Assembly (NCBI RefSeq): GCF_902498805.1
Contig: NZ_LR701597.1
Coordinates: forward strand, 16,164-80,163
DNA: 64,000 nucleotides
Reading direction: 5' to 3'
From: Imperialibacter sp. EC-SDR9
GTDB taxonomy: Bacteria; Bacteroidota; Bacteroidia; Cytophagales; Cyclobacteriaceae
In this document: positions 1-9,016 of the stretch, in pieces
Numbering within the stretch: the stretch's first letter is position 1
Layout of the letters: each line of letters starts with the position of its first letter
Notes under the pieces: generated by a model
What the model saw: only the letters and a program-made list of their open reading frames with translations
Databases searched by the model: none
What the model was told of the DNA's origin: nothing
Made by a program: the position numbers and the translations under genes

Positions 1-3000
1 CTTGCCTGCCCCTTTAATGAGAAGCCCGACTGTTGGGCTGAAACGTTTTTGAAGCCACCCTGTCCGTTGCCTTGAAGCATCACGCCATAACTTGCATCAT
101 ACCGGCCAACCTCAGGTTTAGTATCATAAAGATTTCCCGCAAGAAGAAGATCCGTCACCCCGTCCTGGTTGAAATCGTTGGCTAGAATAGCATAGATCGG
201 CGAAAACTGGGCTTCCTGAGGCAGTTTCACGATTTCAAAGCGTCCGTTCGATTTATTAATGAGGGCCACTGACTCCAGTATATTTGCAGTAAGCCTGGTG
301 GCATTCGCTAATTCCTCTGAGGTGAAAATGTCTTCCATTTTCTGTCCTTTGAAGTTTTCGTATTTCAGGTATTTCTTTTTGAGACCCGGCAATTGCATCA
401 CCAGGTCATGCTTAAGCGCTACCGGGTAGGAGAAATCACCGTTATACTGAGTTAGAATTTGCTCCAACGACCCGTTTTGATCAAAATCACTTAGAAAGAG
501 GTTGATGGGCTTTTGAGCAGAGGCTTTGAACCTGGAGTTCAGTCCGTGATTGCCCACGATGAAATCGGGAAGCTCATCACCATTGAGGTCGGCCATTTCA
601 ATGGCGTTCCACCAACCTTCAGTATTGGCAAAACCTGCTTCGATAGAGGTATTTGTAAACTTTCCGCCATCATTTCTGAAAAGGTTTATTGCCATCCATT
701 CCCCAACAACCAACAAATCCTGATCACCATCTCCGTCAATGTCCGACCACACTGCGTCTGTGATCATTCCGATATTTTTAAGGCCAGGCGCTATGGTGCT
801 GGTAACTTCCTCAAAATTTCCGTTACCATCGTTTTGCAGGAGATAACCATTGCCGGGCTCTCCATAGAAATAGGGCTTTGTTCTTATACCAACGAACAAG
901 TCCATGTCACCGTCGCCATCATAATCAGCTACGTTCACAGTTGAGCTACTTTCAAACTTATTGGCTGGAAGTACCTGGGCAGTTCTTTCAAAGCTGCCAC
1001 TGCCTTTGTTGATATAGAGACGATCAGATAGGGAAGGGGAGCTGTTTGTTACTTCACTACCTCCGCTGGCCACATACAGGTCATTCTTGCCGTCGCCATT
1101 GGCATCAAATATTGCACAATCCACATCTTCAGCACTTTTATCTTTTTCAAAAGTAAGCTTACTTTCCGACCCGAAGGTGCCATTGGGTCTCTGTATAAAT
1201 AGTTCGCCGGCCATTTCCCTTGCTCCGCCAATAAACAAATCCTCTCTTCCGTCGCCATTCACGTCGCCTTTGCACATGCATGGTCCTTCTGTCGACAACA
1301 TATGAAAGATCAGCCTGTCTCTATCGAAATCGACGAACAGATTCTCTTTGTGCTGATAGTCTATACTTGCCTTTACTTGATCTGCGGCAACGGCCTCAAA
1401 CATTGTTTCTCTGGAATTTGAGCCAGTTTCCATTGGCTTTTTTTGCGAGGGCACTCCATCTTTCTCGCTAAGAGTCAGTGTCTGCCTGGTGGGTACATCC
1501 GTCAGTATGGTGACCGATCCACCAGGCCATTCCACAATCACCGAGTCGGCTTTGGCGGCCTTGCCCAATCCAATATTCGGGCGAAAGTCGACGGTAGACT
1601 GAAACCCTCTGATGGGCATTTGCTCGATATAGTGCCTATTTCCTCCAGCCACGACGGTGATTTTGGTACCCGTGGCAAATGTGTTGCTTCCAACACCTTC
1701 CAATTTGAATTTCAAAAAACCATTGTCAGGATTGAAATCTTCGTTTTTGTTTTCATAGAGGAAAATGGGCATGTTCACGTTATTGACCACGAGGTCAAGG
1801 TCACCGTCGTTGTCCAGGTCGCCATACGCCGACCCATTGGAGAAACTGGGCTGGCCCAATCCTAACTCTTTGGCTTTGTTGGTGAAAGAGTAATTCTCAT
1901 TGTTCACGAAGCCGTAGTTAGGCACAGCCTGAGAAGGTATCAATTCCACCAGCTGCTTGTAGTCAACTCCTTCCGATGAAATGATACGCTGAATAGTACT
2001 CTCTTCGGTGACAAACTTGAGGAAGTCCTGATTGGTCAGGTCCTGATAAATGCCGTTGGCAACAAAAATATCCTTGTAGCCATTATTGTCGAAATCAAAA
2101 ATAAGCGCCCCCCAACTCCAGTCAGTAGCCGACACATTGGCCAGTCGCCCAATCTCACTAAAAGTATCGTCTCCGTTATTTAACTGGAGCATATTTCTGT
2201 TGAATTGGTGCCAGTATCCGTTGTCGAGGTTAAGTTGGTATTTGTCCCAGTTTTCGAAGGTGGTAACCGTTTTGATCCGTTCCTCGGCTTCAGGCAGCAT
2301 ATCGGTAACAAAGATGTCTGAATAGCCATCGTTGTTAATATCGGCCAGGTCAGCACCCATCGACGCAGCACTAATGCTCCTCATTTCTGACTCAAGCACC
2401 TCTCTGAAGGTGCCATTTGCGTTGTTCAGGTACAAGTAGTCTCTTTCAAAGAAGTCGTTGGAGACGTAGATATCCAGCCAGCCGTCTTTGTTGATATCGC
2501 CAATAGTAACCCCCAGGCCAAATCCGATGACGCTGCCGTAAATGCCCGCCTCAATGCTTACGTCGTTATAGTGGCCGTTATCATTTCTAAATAGCTTGTC
2601 ACCACCAACTTCATCTCTTACGGGTCGTTCGTTTTTGCGAAGGTTGAAACTGCCAATCGCTTGATAAGAGTTGTTGAGTAGGTAGAGATCAAGGTCGCCG
2701 TCGTTGTCGTAGTCGAAAAAGGCAGCATGCGTTGAAAACCCCTGATCCGCTATTCCATACTCTTCAGCACTTTCTTTGAAAACAGGAAGTCCTTCCGCAT
2801 CAGGCCCCTGGTTGATAAACAGCTCATTTTGCTTGTTGTCGCCCTTTATATCGCCTGAGTTACAGACATAGATATCTATAAGGCCATCGCTATTAACATC
2901 AGCAAGACTTACTCCAGTGGACCACGCCTTAGTGCCCGCTACGCCCGCTGTTTCCGTTACATCTTTAAAGATGAAGTTTCCCTGATTGAGGTATAGCTTG

Positions 3001-3290
3001 TTGGGCAGCATATTGGCTGTCAGGTAGATGTCAATCAACCCATCATTGTTCATGTCCCCCAAGCCTACACCGCCTCCGTTGTAGTAGTTTCTGTAGGTAT
3101 AAATGTTAAATTCTTTCGTGAAAGTAAGGTTGTTTTCAAAGGCAATACCGCTTTCGCTACTTTTCACTGTTCTGAAGAGGGTAGGTGCAGCATTGTCCAA
3201 CTCCTGCTGACAGGCGATAGTAAACACCAATGCCGTAATAGGAACCACACGGGTAAGGAATAAACTCTTCGCTGTTTGGTACTTGGTCAT
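1..3290 (-). CDS. FG-GAP/VCBS repeat ASPIC-UnbV lipoprotein, C-terminus cut by window edge
   Basis: The frame is open from an ATG at 3290 to the window edge, about 1096 codons. Comparison with its paralogue at 3894-7253 suggests only about 25 C-terminal residues are missing. The N-terminus is a lipoprotein signal ending in TIAC with the acylated Cys near residue 27. It is followed by many Ca-binding FG-GAP loops of the D-x-N/D-x-D-G-x-x-D type, such as DMNNDGLIDIY, and a central ASPIC/UnbV-like segment. These repeats form beta-propellers, and the protein is probably anchored on the cell surface. Family members are common beside SusCD loci in Cytophagales, but their biochemical role is not established. 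It reads in the same direction as susC/susD and is the last visible gene of the cluster. The family assignment is firm; a role in glycan binding or adhesion is inference. Confidence 0.9.
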   Translation of the reverse strand, partial: MTKYQTAKSLFLTRVVPITALVFTIACQQELDNAAPTLFRTVKSSESGIAFENNLTFTKEFNIYTYRNYYNGGGVGLGDMNNDGLIDIYLTANMLPNKLYLNQGNFIFKDVTETAGVAGTKAWSTGVSLADVNSDGLIDIYVCNSGDIKGDNKQNELFINQGPDAEGLPVFKESAEEYGIADQGFSTHAAFFDYDNDGDLDLYLLNNSYQAIGSFNLRKNERPVRDEVGGDKLFRNDNGHYNDVSIEAGIYGSVIGFGLGVTIGDINKDGWLDIYVSNDFFERDYLYLNNANGTFREVLESEMRSISAASMGADLADINNDGYSDIFVTDMLPEAEERIKTVTTFENWDKYQLNLDNGYWHQFNRNMLQLNNGDDTFSEIGRLANVSATDWSWGALIFDFDNNGYKDIFVANGIYQDLTNQDFLKFVTEESTIQRIISSEGVDYKQLVELIPSQAVPNYGFVNNENYSFTNKAKELGLGQPSFSNGSAYGDLDNDGDLDLVVNNVNMPIFLYENKNEDFNPDNGFLKFKLEGVGSNTFATGTKITVVAGGNRHYIEQMPIRGFQSTVDFRPNIGLGKAAKADSVIVEWPGGSVTILTDVPTRQTLTLSEKDGVPSQKKPMETGSNSRETMFEAVAADQVKASIDYQHKENLFVDFDRDRLIFHMLSTEGPCMCKGDVNGDGREDLFIGGAREMAGELFIQRPNGTFGSESKLTFEKDKSAEDVDCAIFDANGDGKNDLYVASGGSEVTNSSPSLSDRLYINKGSGSFERTAQVLPANKFESSSTVNVADYDGDGDMDLFVGIRTKPYFYGEPGNGYLLQNDGNGNFEEVTSTIAPGLKNIGMITDAVWSDIDGDGDQDLLVVGEWMAINLFRNDGGKFTNTSIEAGFANTEGWWNAIEMADLNGDELPDFIVGNHGLNSRFKASAQKPINLFLSDFDQNGSLEQILTQYNGDFSYPVALKHDLVMQLPGLKKKYLKYENFKGQKMEDIFTSEELANATRLTANILESVALINKSNGRFEIVKLPQEAQFSPIYAILANDFNQDGVTDLLLAGNLYDTKPEVGRYDASYGVMLQGNGQGGFKNVSAQQSGFSLKGQA

Positions 3291-3313
3291 TTTACCTTCT
3301 TTTAAAGGGAGTA

Positions 3314-3883
3314 CTAATTCTCTTCCTGTTTTTCTAATTCAGTGACGACTTTCATATCAGAGAACACCGCCTGCACAAACTGATCGTCTCGAATAAACAA
3401 ATTGATTCTTCGCCTTCCGTCTATTTTTGCATAAATCTTGCCTTGATTCGGGTGGTTAACCACCTGAAAACCGTCGCCGTACCAGACCTTAAACTGTTCA
3501 TACATTTCCTCCAGCAGCACGTCCGACCAATACTGCTTGTTCCATGGGGCCCAGGCCTCATAGGTGAAGGTGACGGGCATCTCGTAGATCTTTTCGTCAT
3601 GAAATGAAGGATAGAACCTCATTATCACAGGCGCTTTGAATTCATCTTTGAGTTCGTATTGCACACTTGTAGCACCTGTGCCATGGGCAAAAAGCTTTTT
3701 CTGATTCATTTCAGAACAATACTGAAAGAACTCTTTGCGATCCATGCCAAAATGGAAGCCCAGGAAAAGGCTGTCATAGTTTTCTTTCCTGGTTTTGCTG
3801 CCAACTGAAGAGTCGCATGAAAAAAACAACGTTGCACTCAAAAATGCACAGGTTACTATTACTCCAATTGATCTAAATTTCAT
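3314..3883 (-). CDS. Small lipoprotein of unknown function
   Basis: This encodes 189 residues from the ATG at 3883. In-frame ATGs at 3889 and 3892 are alternatives, and earlier starts would overlap the upstream gene, which stops at 3894. The N-terminus has basic residues, a hydrophobic stretch and a Cys near residue 23 preceded by LFFS, so it is a probable lipoprotein. The mature part (GFHFGMDRKEFFQYC..., then many aromatic and charged residues) matches no family I recognise. It sits 10 bp after one giant FG-GAP lipoprotein and 23 bp before its paralogue, so all three are probably co-transcribed. It may be an accessory subunit for those proteins, but nothing in the sequence proves this. Confidence 0.75.
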   Translation of the reverse strand: MKFRSIGVIVTCAFLSATLFFSCDSSVGSKTRKENYDSLFLGFHFGMDRKEFFQYCSEMNQKKLFAHGTGATSVQYELKDEFKAPVIMRFYPSFHDEKIYEMPVTFTYEAWAPWNKQYWSDVLLEEMYEQFKVWYGDGFQVVNHPNQGKIYAKIDGRRRINLFIRDDQFVQAVFSDMKVVTELEKQEEN

Positions 3884-3893
3884 TTTCATCATC

Positions 3894-6800
3894 TTAATAA
3901 CTATAAAACTCCGGGACATCATTGTTTTTCCCCACTACTATCATTTTTTGTTTTCCCACTTTAATTTTTTGCGCCGACCTGATTTCTCCCCTGGTGTGTA
4001 TGCCGGACTCGGCACCTTTCAATGAGGTCAGGGTTCCTTTTCCATCACCTTTAAGCATCAAGCCATAGCTGGCGTCATAAATCCCCGTCTCAGGCTTTGC
4101 CCTGTATTGATTGCCACCCAAAAATACATCCAAATGGCCGTCATTATCAAAATCCTCAACAAGCAGGCTGTACACCGGGGCGAATTGAGCCTCCAGCGGA
4201 AGCGGTTGCGAGCTAAACTGCCCATTGCCTTTGTTGAGAAGTAACTGAGAGGAGAGGTCATTGACTTGCAGAATGATGGAATTTGAAATTTGCTCAAAAG
4301 TAAATGCTTCATCCATGCCCTGGCCGACGTAGTTTTTGAATCGCAGGTATTTCTTTTTCAGTACGGGTATTTGCATCACCATGTCTGTTCTCATGACCAG
4401 CGGCAGCTCCTTACCGCCGTCATAGCGTGTAAGTATTTGCTCCTTAGAACCGTTTCTGTCAAAGTCATTGATATACATCGAAATTGGCTCAAGCTGACTT
4501 GCTTTGAACCTTGAGTTCAAGCCATGGTTGCCCACTACAAAGTCAACCAGACCGTCTTCATTAAAATCACCGGCCGCAATCACATGATACCACCCGCTGG
4601 AGCCAGCTAGGCCAGACCTATCAGAGACCTCAATGAATTTTCCATTTCTATTGAGAAATACCCTTATGGGCATCCAATTTCCAACGACTACTAAATCCAC
4701 GGCTCCGTCGTTGTCCAGGTCGCTCCACAGCGCATCAGTGATCATGCCAATGCTGGTGAGGTCGGGCGCAAATTCAATCGTGACATTCTGGAATATGCCC
4801 TGGCCGTCATTGTTGAGCAGATACCCATTTTTTTGTTCTCCATAGAATCCGGGCGTCATTCGCACACCCACAAAAAGGTCGGCGTCGCCGTCGTTGTCAT
4901 AATCCATCGCTCTTACCACCGATGTGCTTTCCAATTTAGCGCTGGTGGGCAGAATTTGCTGGCTCTTTACGAACCGGCCTTTTCCTTTGTTGATGTATAA
5001 GCGATCTACCAAAGCAAGGGAGATGTTTGGTACTTCGTTGCTGCCGCTGGTGACATACAAATCGGGTAAATTGTCTCCATTGGCATCGAAAAATGCACAG
5101 CCGGTATCCTCAGCTTCTTTGTCGCCATCAAAAAGCTGGCTCGATGTTTCCTGGAATTTGCCGTCTTTGGTTTGTCTGAATAACCTACCGCTTTGCCCTT
5201 TTGCACCTCCGATGTAGAAGTCGTCCAGACCATCACCATTGATGTCGGCTACACAGGTGCAAGGCCCTTCATTGGAAACCATATTGAATAGCAAGCGCTC
5301 CTTATCGAAATCGACAAACGAACTTTCAATATGCTTGAAGCTGACTCCTTGAGGTAAGACTTCCCTGGTGAATACAGTTGTGCGGGGGCCAATAGCTACC
5401 ACATTTGGCTTTTTAATAGCGTCTGCCTGGGAGAATTCAACCGCTTTGTCTGTCGAGAGGTGTGTCGCAATAGATACTGTTTCGTTGGGCCATTCTACCA
5501 CCAGCGAGTCGATCACATCGATTGTGCCGAGTCCGAAATGCAAACGATAGTCGACTGACGACATGAACCCCCGCATAGGCGAAAGCTCCTGATAGAACAC
5601 CTGACCTTGGCTAAAAAGCGTCACTTTTGAGCCTACCGCAAAGTAGTTCTGTTGTTCGCCACGCAGCGAGACGGTCAGGCTGTGATTTTCCGGGTGCTGT
5701 TCTTTGGCGTTGTTTCTATACACAAAGGCAGGCATGTTCACATTATTGAGTACGAGGTCGAGATCCCCATCGTTGTCGAGGTCACCATAGGCAGAGCCAT
5801 TGGAAAAGGAGGGGAGGGCTAATCCCCACTGGCTGGCAAAGTTTTCGAAATGCAGGTTGCCTGTGTTTTTGAAAGCATAGTTTGACACCTTGTTGGACGG
5901 AATAGAGTCAATTAGCTGCTTAATCACATTGCTTTTTTGTTGAAGGATACTCCTTACTACCTCCGGGTCTCCGATGAAGTTGACATAGTCCTGGTCGAGG
6001 AGGTCTTTGCCAATGCCATTAGCAACGAAGATGTCTTTTAGGCCATCATTGTCCATGTCAAAAATCAGGGCGCCCCAGCTCCAGTCGGTGGCATGTGTGC
6101 CTGTTAGCCTTGAAACTTCGGAGAAGCTCAACTTTCCATCTGGCCCGATTCCGTTGTTAAGCTGAAGAACATTTCGGCTAAATTGGTGGTAGTAGCCCTG
6201 TTCGACACCTACCTGATATTTATCCCACTTTTCGAACTGGGTGGTGGTTTTGAGCCTGGCGTCGTCTTCAGGGAGCATTTCAGTCACAAAAACTTCAGGT
6301 AGGCCATCGTTATTTATATCGGCCATGTCGGCACCCATTGAGCCCATACTAAGCTCTCTGATGTAGCTTTCGAGGTCTTCGGTAAAGGTGCCATCCTGGT
6401 TATTGATATAGAGATAGTCTTTTTCAAAGAAGTCGTTCGATACGTAAATGTCAGGCCAACTGTCTTTGTTGAGGTCGCCTATCGTTACGCCCAACCCAAA
6501 GCCGATGGCACTGGTGTAAATACCTGCTTGTTGGCTTACATTGGTGAATTTCCCGCCATCATTTCTGTAGAGTTTGTTTCCGCCATCGAGGTCAGGAATA
6601 TTTCGCTGCCCTTTTCTAAGGTCGTACCCACCAACGGTGCGGATGCTGTTATTGAGAAGGTATAGATCGAGGTCACCATCTTTGTCGTAATCAAAAAATG
6701 CCGCATGCACCGAGAGTCCGACATCCGCTATCCCATAGGCCGCAGCCTGGTTGGTAAAATGCGGACCGTTTACGGTATCGCCGTCGTTGATCAGCAGCTC

Positions 6801-7253
6801 ATTGCTTCGATTGGGACCTCCCGACGGCCCGGACTTGCAAAGGTAAATATCCAGCCAGCCGTCTCCGTTGATATCGACCAGGCTTACACCAGTAGTCCAT
6901 ACTTCCGAGCTTGCAATACCGGCTTTGTCCGAAATATCTTCAAACTTAAAGTTTCCTTTGTTCAGGTAGAGCTTATTGTCCACCAGATTGCCCGAGAAAA
7001 ACACGTCGATGAGCCCGTCATTGTTGACATCACCCAGTCCTACACCGCCACCGTTGAAGAAATTTCTAAACGTGTAGGGGTTGAGTTCTTCCGTGTATAT
7101 TAGTTCATTGTTAAATTCGATGCCTGTGGAACTGGCATCAAGAAGCGAAAATAGGGGAGTAGCCTGATTTGGCGATTCAGCTACCTGGTTGCAGGCATTT
7201 AACAATGCCGCAATCAAAATAAGATAAACAAATGTCGACCGAATTGATTTCAC
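3894..7253 (-). CDS. FG-GAP/VCBS repeat ASPIC-UnbV lipoprotein
   Basis: This is a 1119-residue protein starting at GTG (7251-7253), with a purine-rich AGGGGAA just upstream and no nearby ATG. The signal peptide ends in LLNAC (Cys 21), a lipobox. FG-GAP loops run along the chain (DVNNDGLIDVFF, DINGDGWLDIYL, DYDKDGDLDLYL and about ten more). An ASPIC/UnbV-like region near residues 540-620 contains LVVEWPNE. The proteins are typically annotated as CRTAC1-like or VCBS-repeat; they fold as Ca-binding beta-propellers and are exported. It is closely similar along its length to the protein at 1-3290, so the pair arose by duplication. It follows susC/susD, separated by a strong terminator, and may have its own promoter or depend on read-through. 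Confidence 0.92.
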   Translation of the reverse strand: MKSIRSTFVYLILIAALLNACNQVAESPNQATPLFSLLDASSTGIEFNNELIYTEELNPYTFRNFFNGGGVGLGDVNNDGLIDVFFSGNLVDNKLYLNKGNFKFEDISDKAGIASSEVWTTGVSLVDINGDGWLDIYLCKSGPSGGPNRSNELLINDGDTVNGPHFTNQAAAYGIADVGLSVHAAFFDYDKDGDLDLYLLNNSIRTVGGYDLRKGQRNIPDLDGGNKLYRNDGGKFTNVSQQAGIYTSAIGFGLGVTIGDLNKDSWPDIYVSNDFFEKDYLYINNQDGTFTEDLESYIRELSMGSMGADMADINNDGLPEVFVTEMLPEDDARLKTTTQFEKWDKYQVGVEQGYYHQFSRNVLQLNNGIGPDGKLSFSEVSRLTGTHATDWSWGALIFDMDNDGLKDIFVANGIGKDLLDQDYVNFIGDPEVVRSILQQKSNVIKQLIDSIPSNKVSNYAFKNTGNLHFENFASQWGLALPSFSNGSAYGDLDNDGDLDLVLNNVNMPAFVYRNNAKEQHPENHSLTVSLRGEQQNYFAVGSKVTLFSQGQVFYQELSPMRGFMSSVDYRLHFGLGTIDVIDSLVVEWPNETVSIATHLSTDKAVEFSQADAIKKPNVVAIGPRTTVFTREVLPQGVSFKHIESSFVDFDKERLLFNMVSNEGPCTCVADINGDGLDDFYIGGAKGQSGRLFRQTKDGKFQETSSQLFDGDKEAEDTGCAFFDANGDNLPDLYVTSGSNEVPNISLALVDRLYINKGKGRFVKSQQILPTSAKLESTSVVRAMDYDNDGDADLFVGVRMTPGFYGEQKNGYLLNNDGQGIFQNVTIEFAPDLTSIGMITDALWSDLDNDGAVDLVVVGNWMPIRVFLNRNGKFIEVSDRSGLAGSSGWYHVIAAGDFNEDGLVDFVVGNHGLNSRFKASQLEPISMYINDFDRNGSKEQILTRYDGGKELPLVMRTDMVMQIPVLKKKYLRFKNYVGQGMDEAFTFEQISNSIILQVNDLSSQLLLNKGNGQFSSQPLPLEAQFAPVYSLLVEDFDNDGHLDVFLGGNQYRAKPETGIYDASYGLMLKGDGKGTLTSLKGAESGIHTRGEIRSAQKIKVGKQKMIVVGKNNDVPEFYSY

Positions 7254-7327
7254 TTCCCCTCTGTCTGAAATAAGTTACAAATTAAGCAATTGGGTATTGC
7301 CATACATTGATTGGCGAAAGGAATGCT

Positions 7328-7364
7328 AAAAAACAGGACTCCTGAGCTACTTGCTCAGGAGTCC
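7328..7364 (-). terminator. Rho-independent terminator of susC-susD
   Basis: A perfect 12-bp stem (GGACTCCTGAGC at 7336-7347, GCTCAGGAGTCC at 7353-7364) with a 5-nt loop is followed on the minus strand by six T at 7328-7333. It lies about 45 bp downstream of the susD stop codon and ends the transporter transcript. Confidence 0.9.
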
Positions 7365-7408
7365 ATATTTTTGGATGATTTCCAATTATGGAAACCGACC
7401 CAGTTGAA

Positions 7409-8998
7409 TCAATTATATCCTGGATTCTGAACCAATTTGTCGTTCGAATCGATTTGTGGCTGAGGAATTGGGAAGATGATTTCATGAGTGTCCGCAGGAT
7501 CAGCTGCTTTTGCCCACCACGCATCGTGCCATTTGCCAAAGCGGATCTGATCCTGACGACGAGTCATCTCCACATACATTTCTCTTCCTCTTTCGTCAAA
7601 CAACATGTCGCTGGTTAAAGTAGTGAAAGGATCTACGCCAGCTCTTTCACGGATTTGGTTGACCAAAACCAATGCCTCGCCTGTATTTCCCATCCTGAAC
7701 TTGGCTTCCGCCAAAGAAAGAATGATGTCTCCCAACCTGAAAATAACGAAGTCATTGCTCATGTTGTTAGTACCACCACGCTCAATTTCGTATTTGCCAA
7801 TTCTGGCACCGCCTTGTCTCCATCCGTTGGGGAATAACTCATTTAAAGCAGGGGTGAAAGTAAGGTCTGGGCCATTAGGGTCAGCTGCATCCACTCCCGG
7901 ATCTTGTGTTATTGTGCCGTCAGGATTATACTGTGGACCAACAAGGAAATTAGACAAACGCTCATCTTGAGTACCTTCAGAAGGCTCTAGCGCTAAACCT
8001 GCCCAAACATCTCCCTGAGGACCAGGGTTTTTCACCGGATCAATATAAGAATTGTAAAATTCTTCTACAGTTTGATAACCATTCCAGGGCTGCTGAGTCA
8101 AGCTGAAAGTAGTTTGGCTAGCAAGGTGAAGGGTCATCATTACCCAGTTAAACCCACCCGCAAACACCTTGTCATAAGGATACACATAGATGTTCTCTCC
8201 GGAATTCTGATTGTTAATGGCGAAGTTATCTGAATAAACTGGCTCCAGTGAATAAAGACCGCTATTGATGATCTGCTCCGCCGCATCAGCTGCTTTGGCC
8301 CATTGGGCTGTTCCAGTGTACACTTCTGCATTCAGGTACATCTTTGTTTTAATAGCAAGGGCAGCCCATTTGGTCATCCTTCCATAAGTTGCAGCTGTTT
8401 TCTCAGTCGGGAGCAGGCCAATTACTGCATCAAGTTCTGATTCAATGAAGTTGTATACTTCCTGTCTTGTTGCATTTGCTGGGGGCTCGGTGTCAGTAAA
8501 GTCTGTCACCAAAGGAATGTTACCAAAGGCATCCATTCCCCAATAATACCAAAGCGCTCTCACAGCTCTCAATTCCGCAATAAATGCGTCGGCTTGAGGT
8601 GTTCCCAGTTGCTCAAATGAGTAGATCAAACGGTTGGTAGTGTTAATACCACCATAAATCATACCCCACGCACTGTTGAACAGTCCGTTGTTGGCAGGGA
8701 AGTTGTGCTCATGAAGCTGAATGAGTACACCGCCATCGTACCAGTCACCACCTTTTTGGCTGATTGCAATTTCATCAGATGAAATCTCATTGATTGACCA
8801 AAGGTTGAAGTGGTTGCCCAGTCCGCCGAAGGCTGCATAGGCTTGTCCAAGTGCTGCTATGAACTCTTCTTCATTTTTGAAGAAGTTGTCGGCAGTAATA
8901 TCGCTATATAACTCTTCTTCCAGGTCGGTACAAGACTGACTAAAAACTGTCAACCCCAGCCCAACTAAAAGAATACGTCTTAAGAATGATTTTTTCAT
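7409..8998 (-). CDS. susD: SusD/RagB-family outer-membrane glycan-binding lipoprotein
   Basis: This 529-residue protein begins MKKSFLRR and has a signal peptide with the lipobox Cys at residue 23. The start of the mature protein (CTDLEEELYSDITADNFF) and the C-terminal FPIPQPQIDSN...QNPGYN are hallmarks of SusD proteins, as is the helical TPR-like region with 'ADAFIAELRAVRALWYYWG'. SusD forms the lid of the SusC pore and binds oligosaccharide at the cell surface. The gene follows susC by 18 bp in the same direction and is closed by a strong terminator. The nearby amylases, LacI regulator and glucanotransferase suggest an alpha-glucan as ligand. The family is certain; the substrate is inferred from context. 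Confidence 0.95.
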   Translation of the reverse strand: MKKSFLRRILLVGLGLTVFSQSCTDLEEELYSDITADNFFKNEEEFIAALGQAYAAFGGLGNHFNLWSINEISSDEIAISQKGGDWYDGGVLIQLHEHNFPANNGLFNSAWGMIYGGINTTNRLIYSFEQLGTPQADAFIAELRAVRALWYYWGMDAFGNIPLVTDFTDTEPPANATRQEVYNFIESELDAVIGLLPTEKTAATYGRMTKWAALAIKTKMYLNAEVYTGTAQWAKAADAAEQIINSGLYSLEPVYSDNFAINNQNSGENIYVYPYDKVFAGGFNWVMMTLHLASQTTFSLTQQPWNGYQTVEEFYNSYIDPVKNPGPQGDVWAGLALEPSEGTQDERLSNFLVGPQYNPDGTITQDPGVDAADPNGPDLTFTPALNELFPNGWRQGGARIGKYEIERGGTNNMSNDFVIFRLGDIILSLAEAKFRMGNTGEALVLVNQIRERAGVDPFTTLTSDMLFDERGREMYVEMTRRQDQIRFGKWHDAWWAKAADPADTHEIIFPIPQPQIDSNDKLVQNPGYN

Positions 8999-9016
8999 TT
9001 TTTAATTCTTTAAAGT

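Noticed and set aside
1443..1865. A 140-codon plus-strand frame
   Set aside because: It is antisense to the FG-GAP lipoprotein; the repeated Asp/Gly codons of the repeats leave long open antisense frames.
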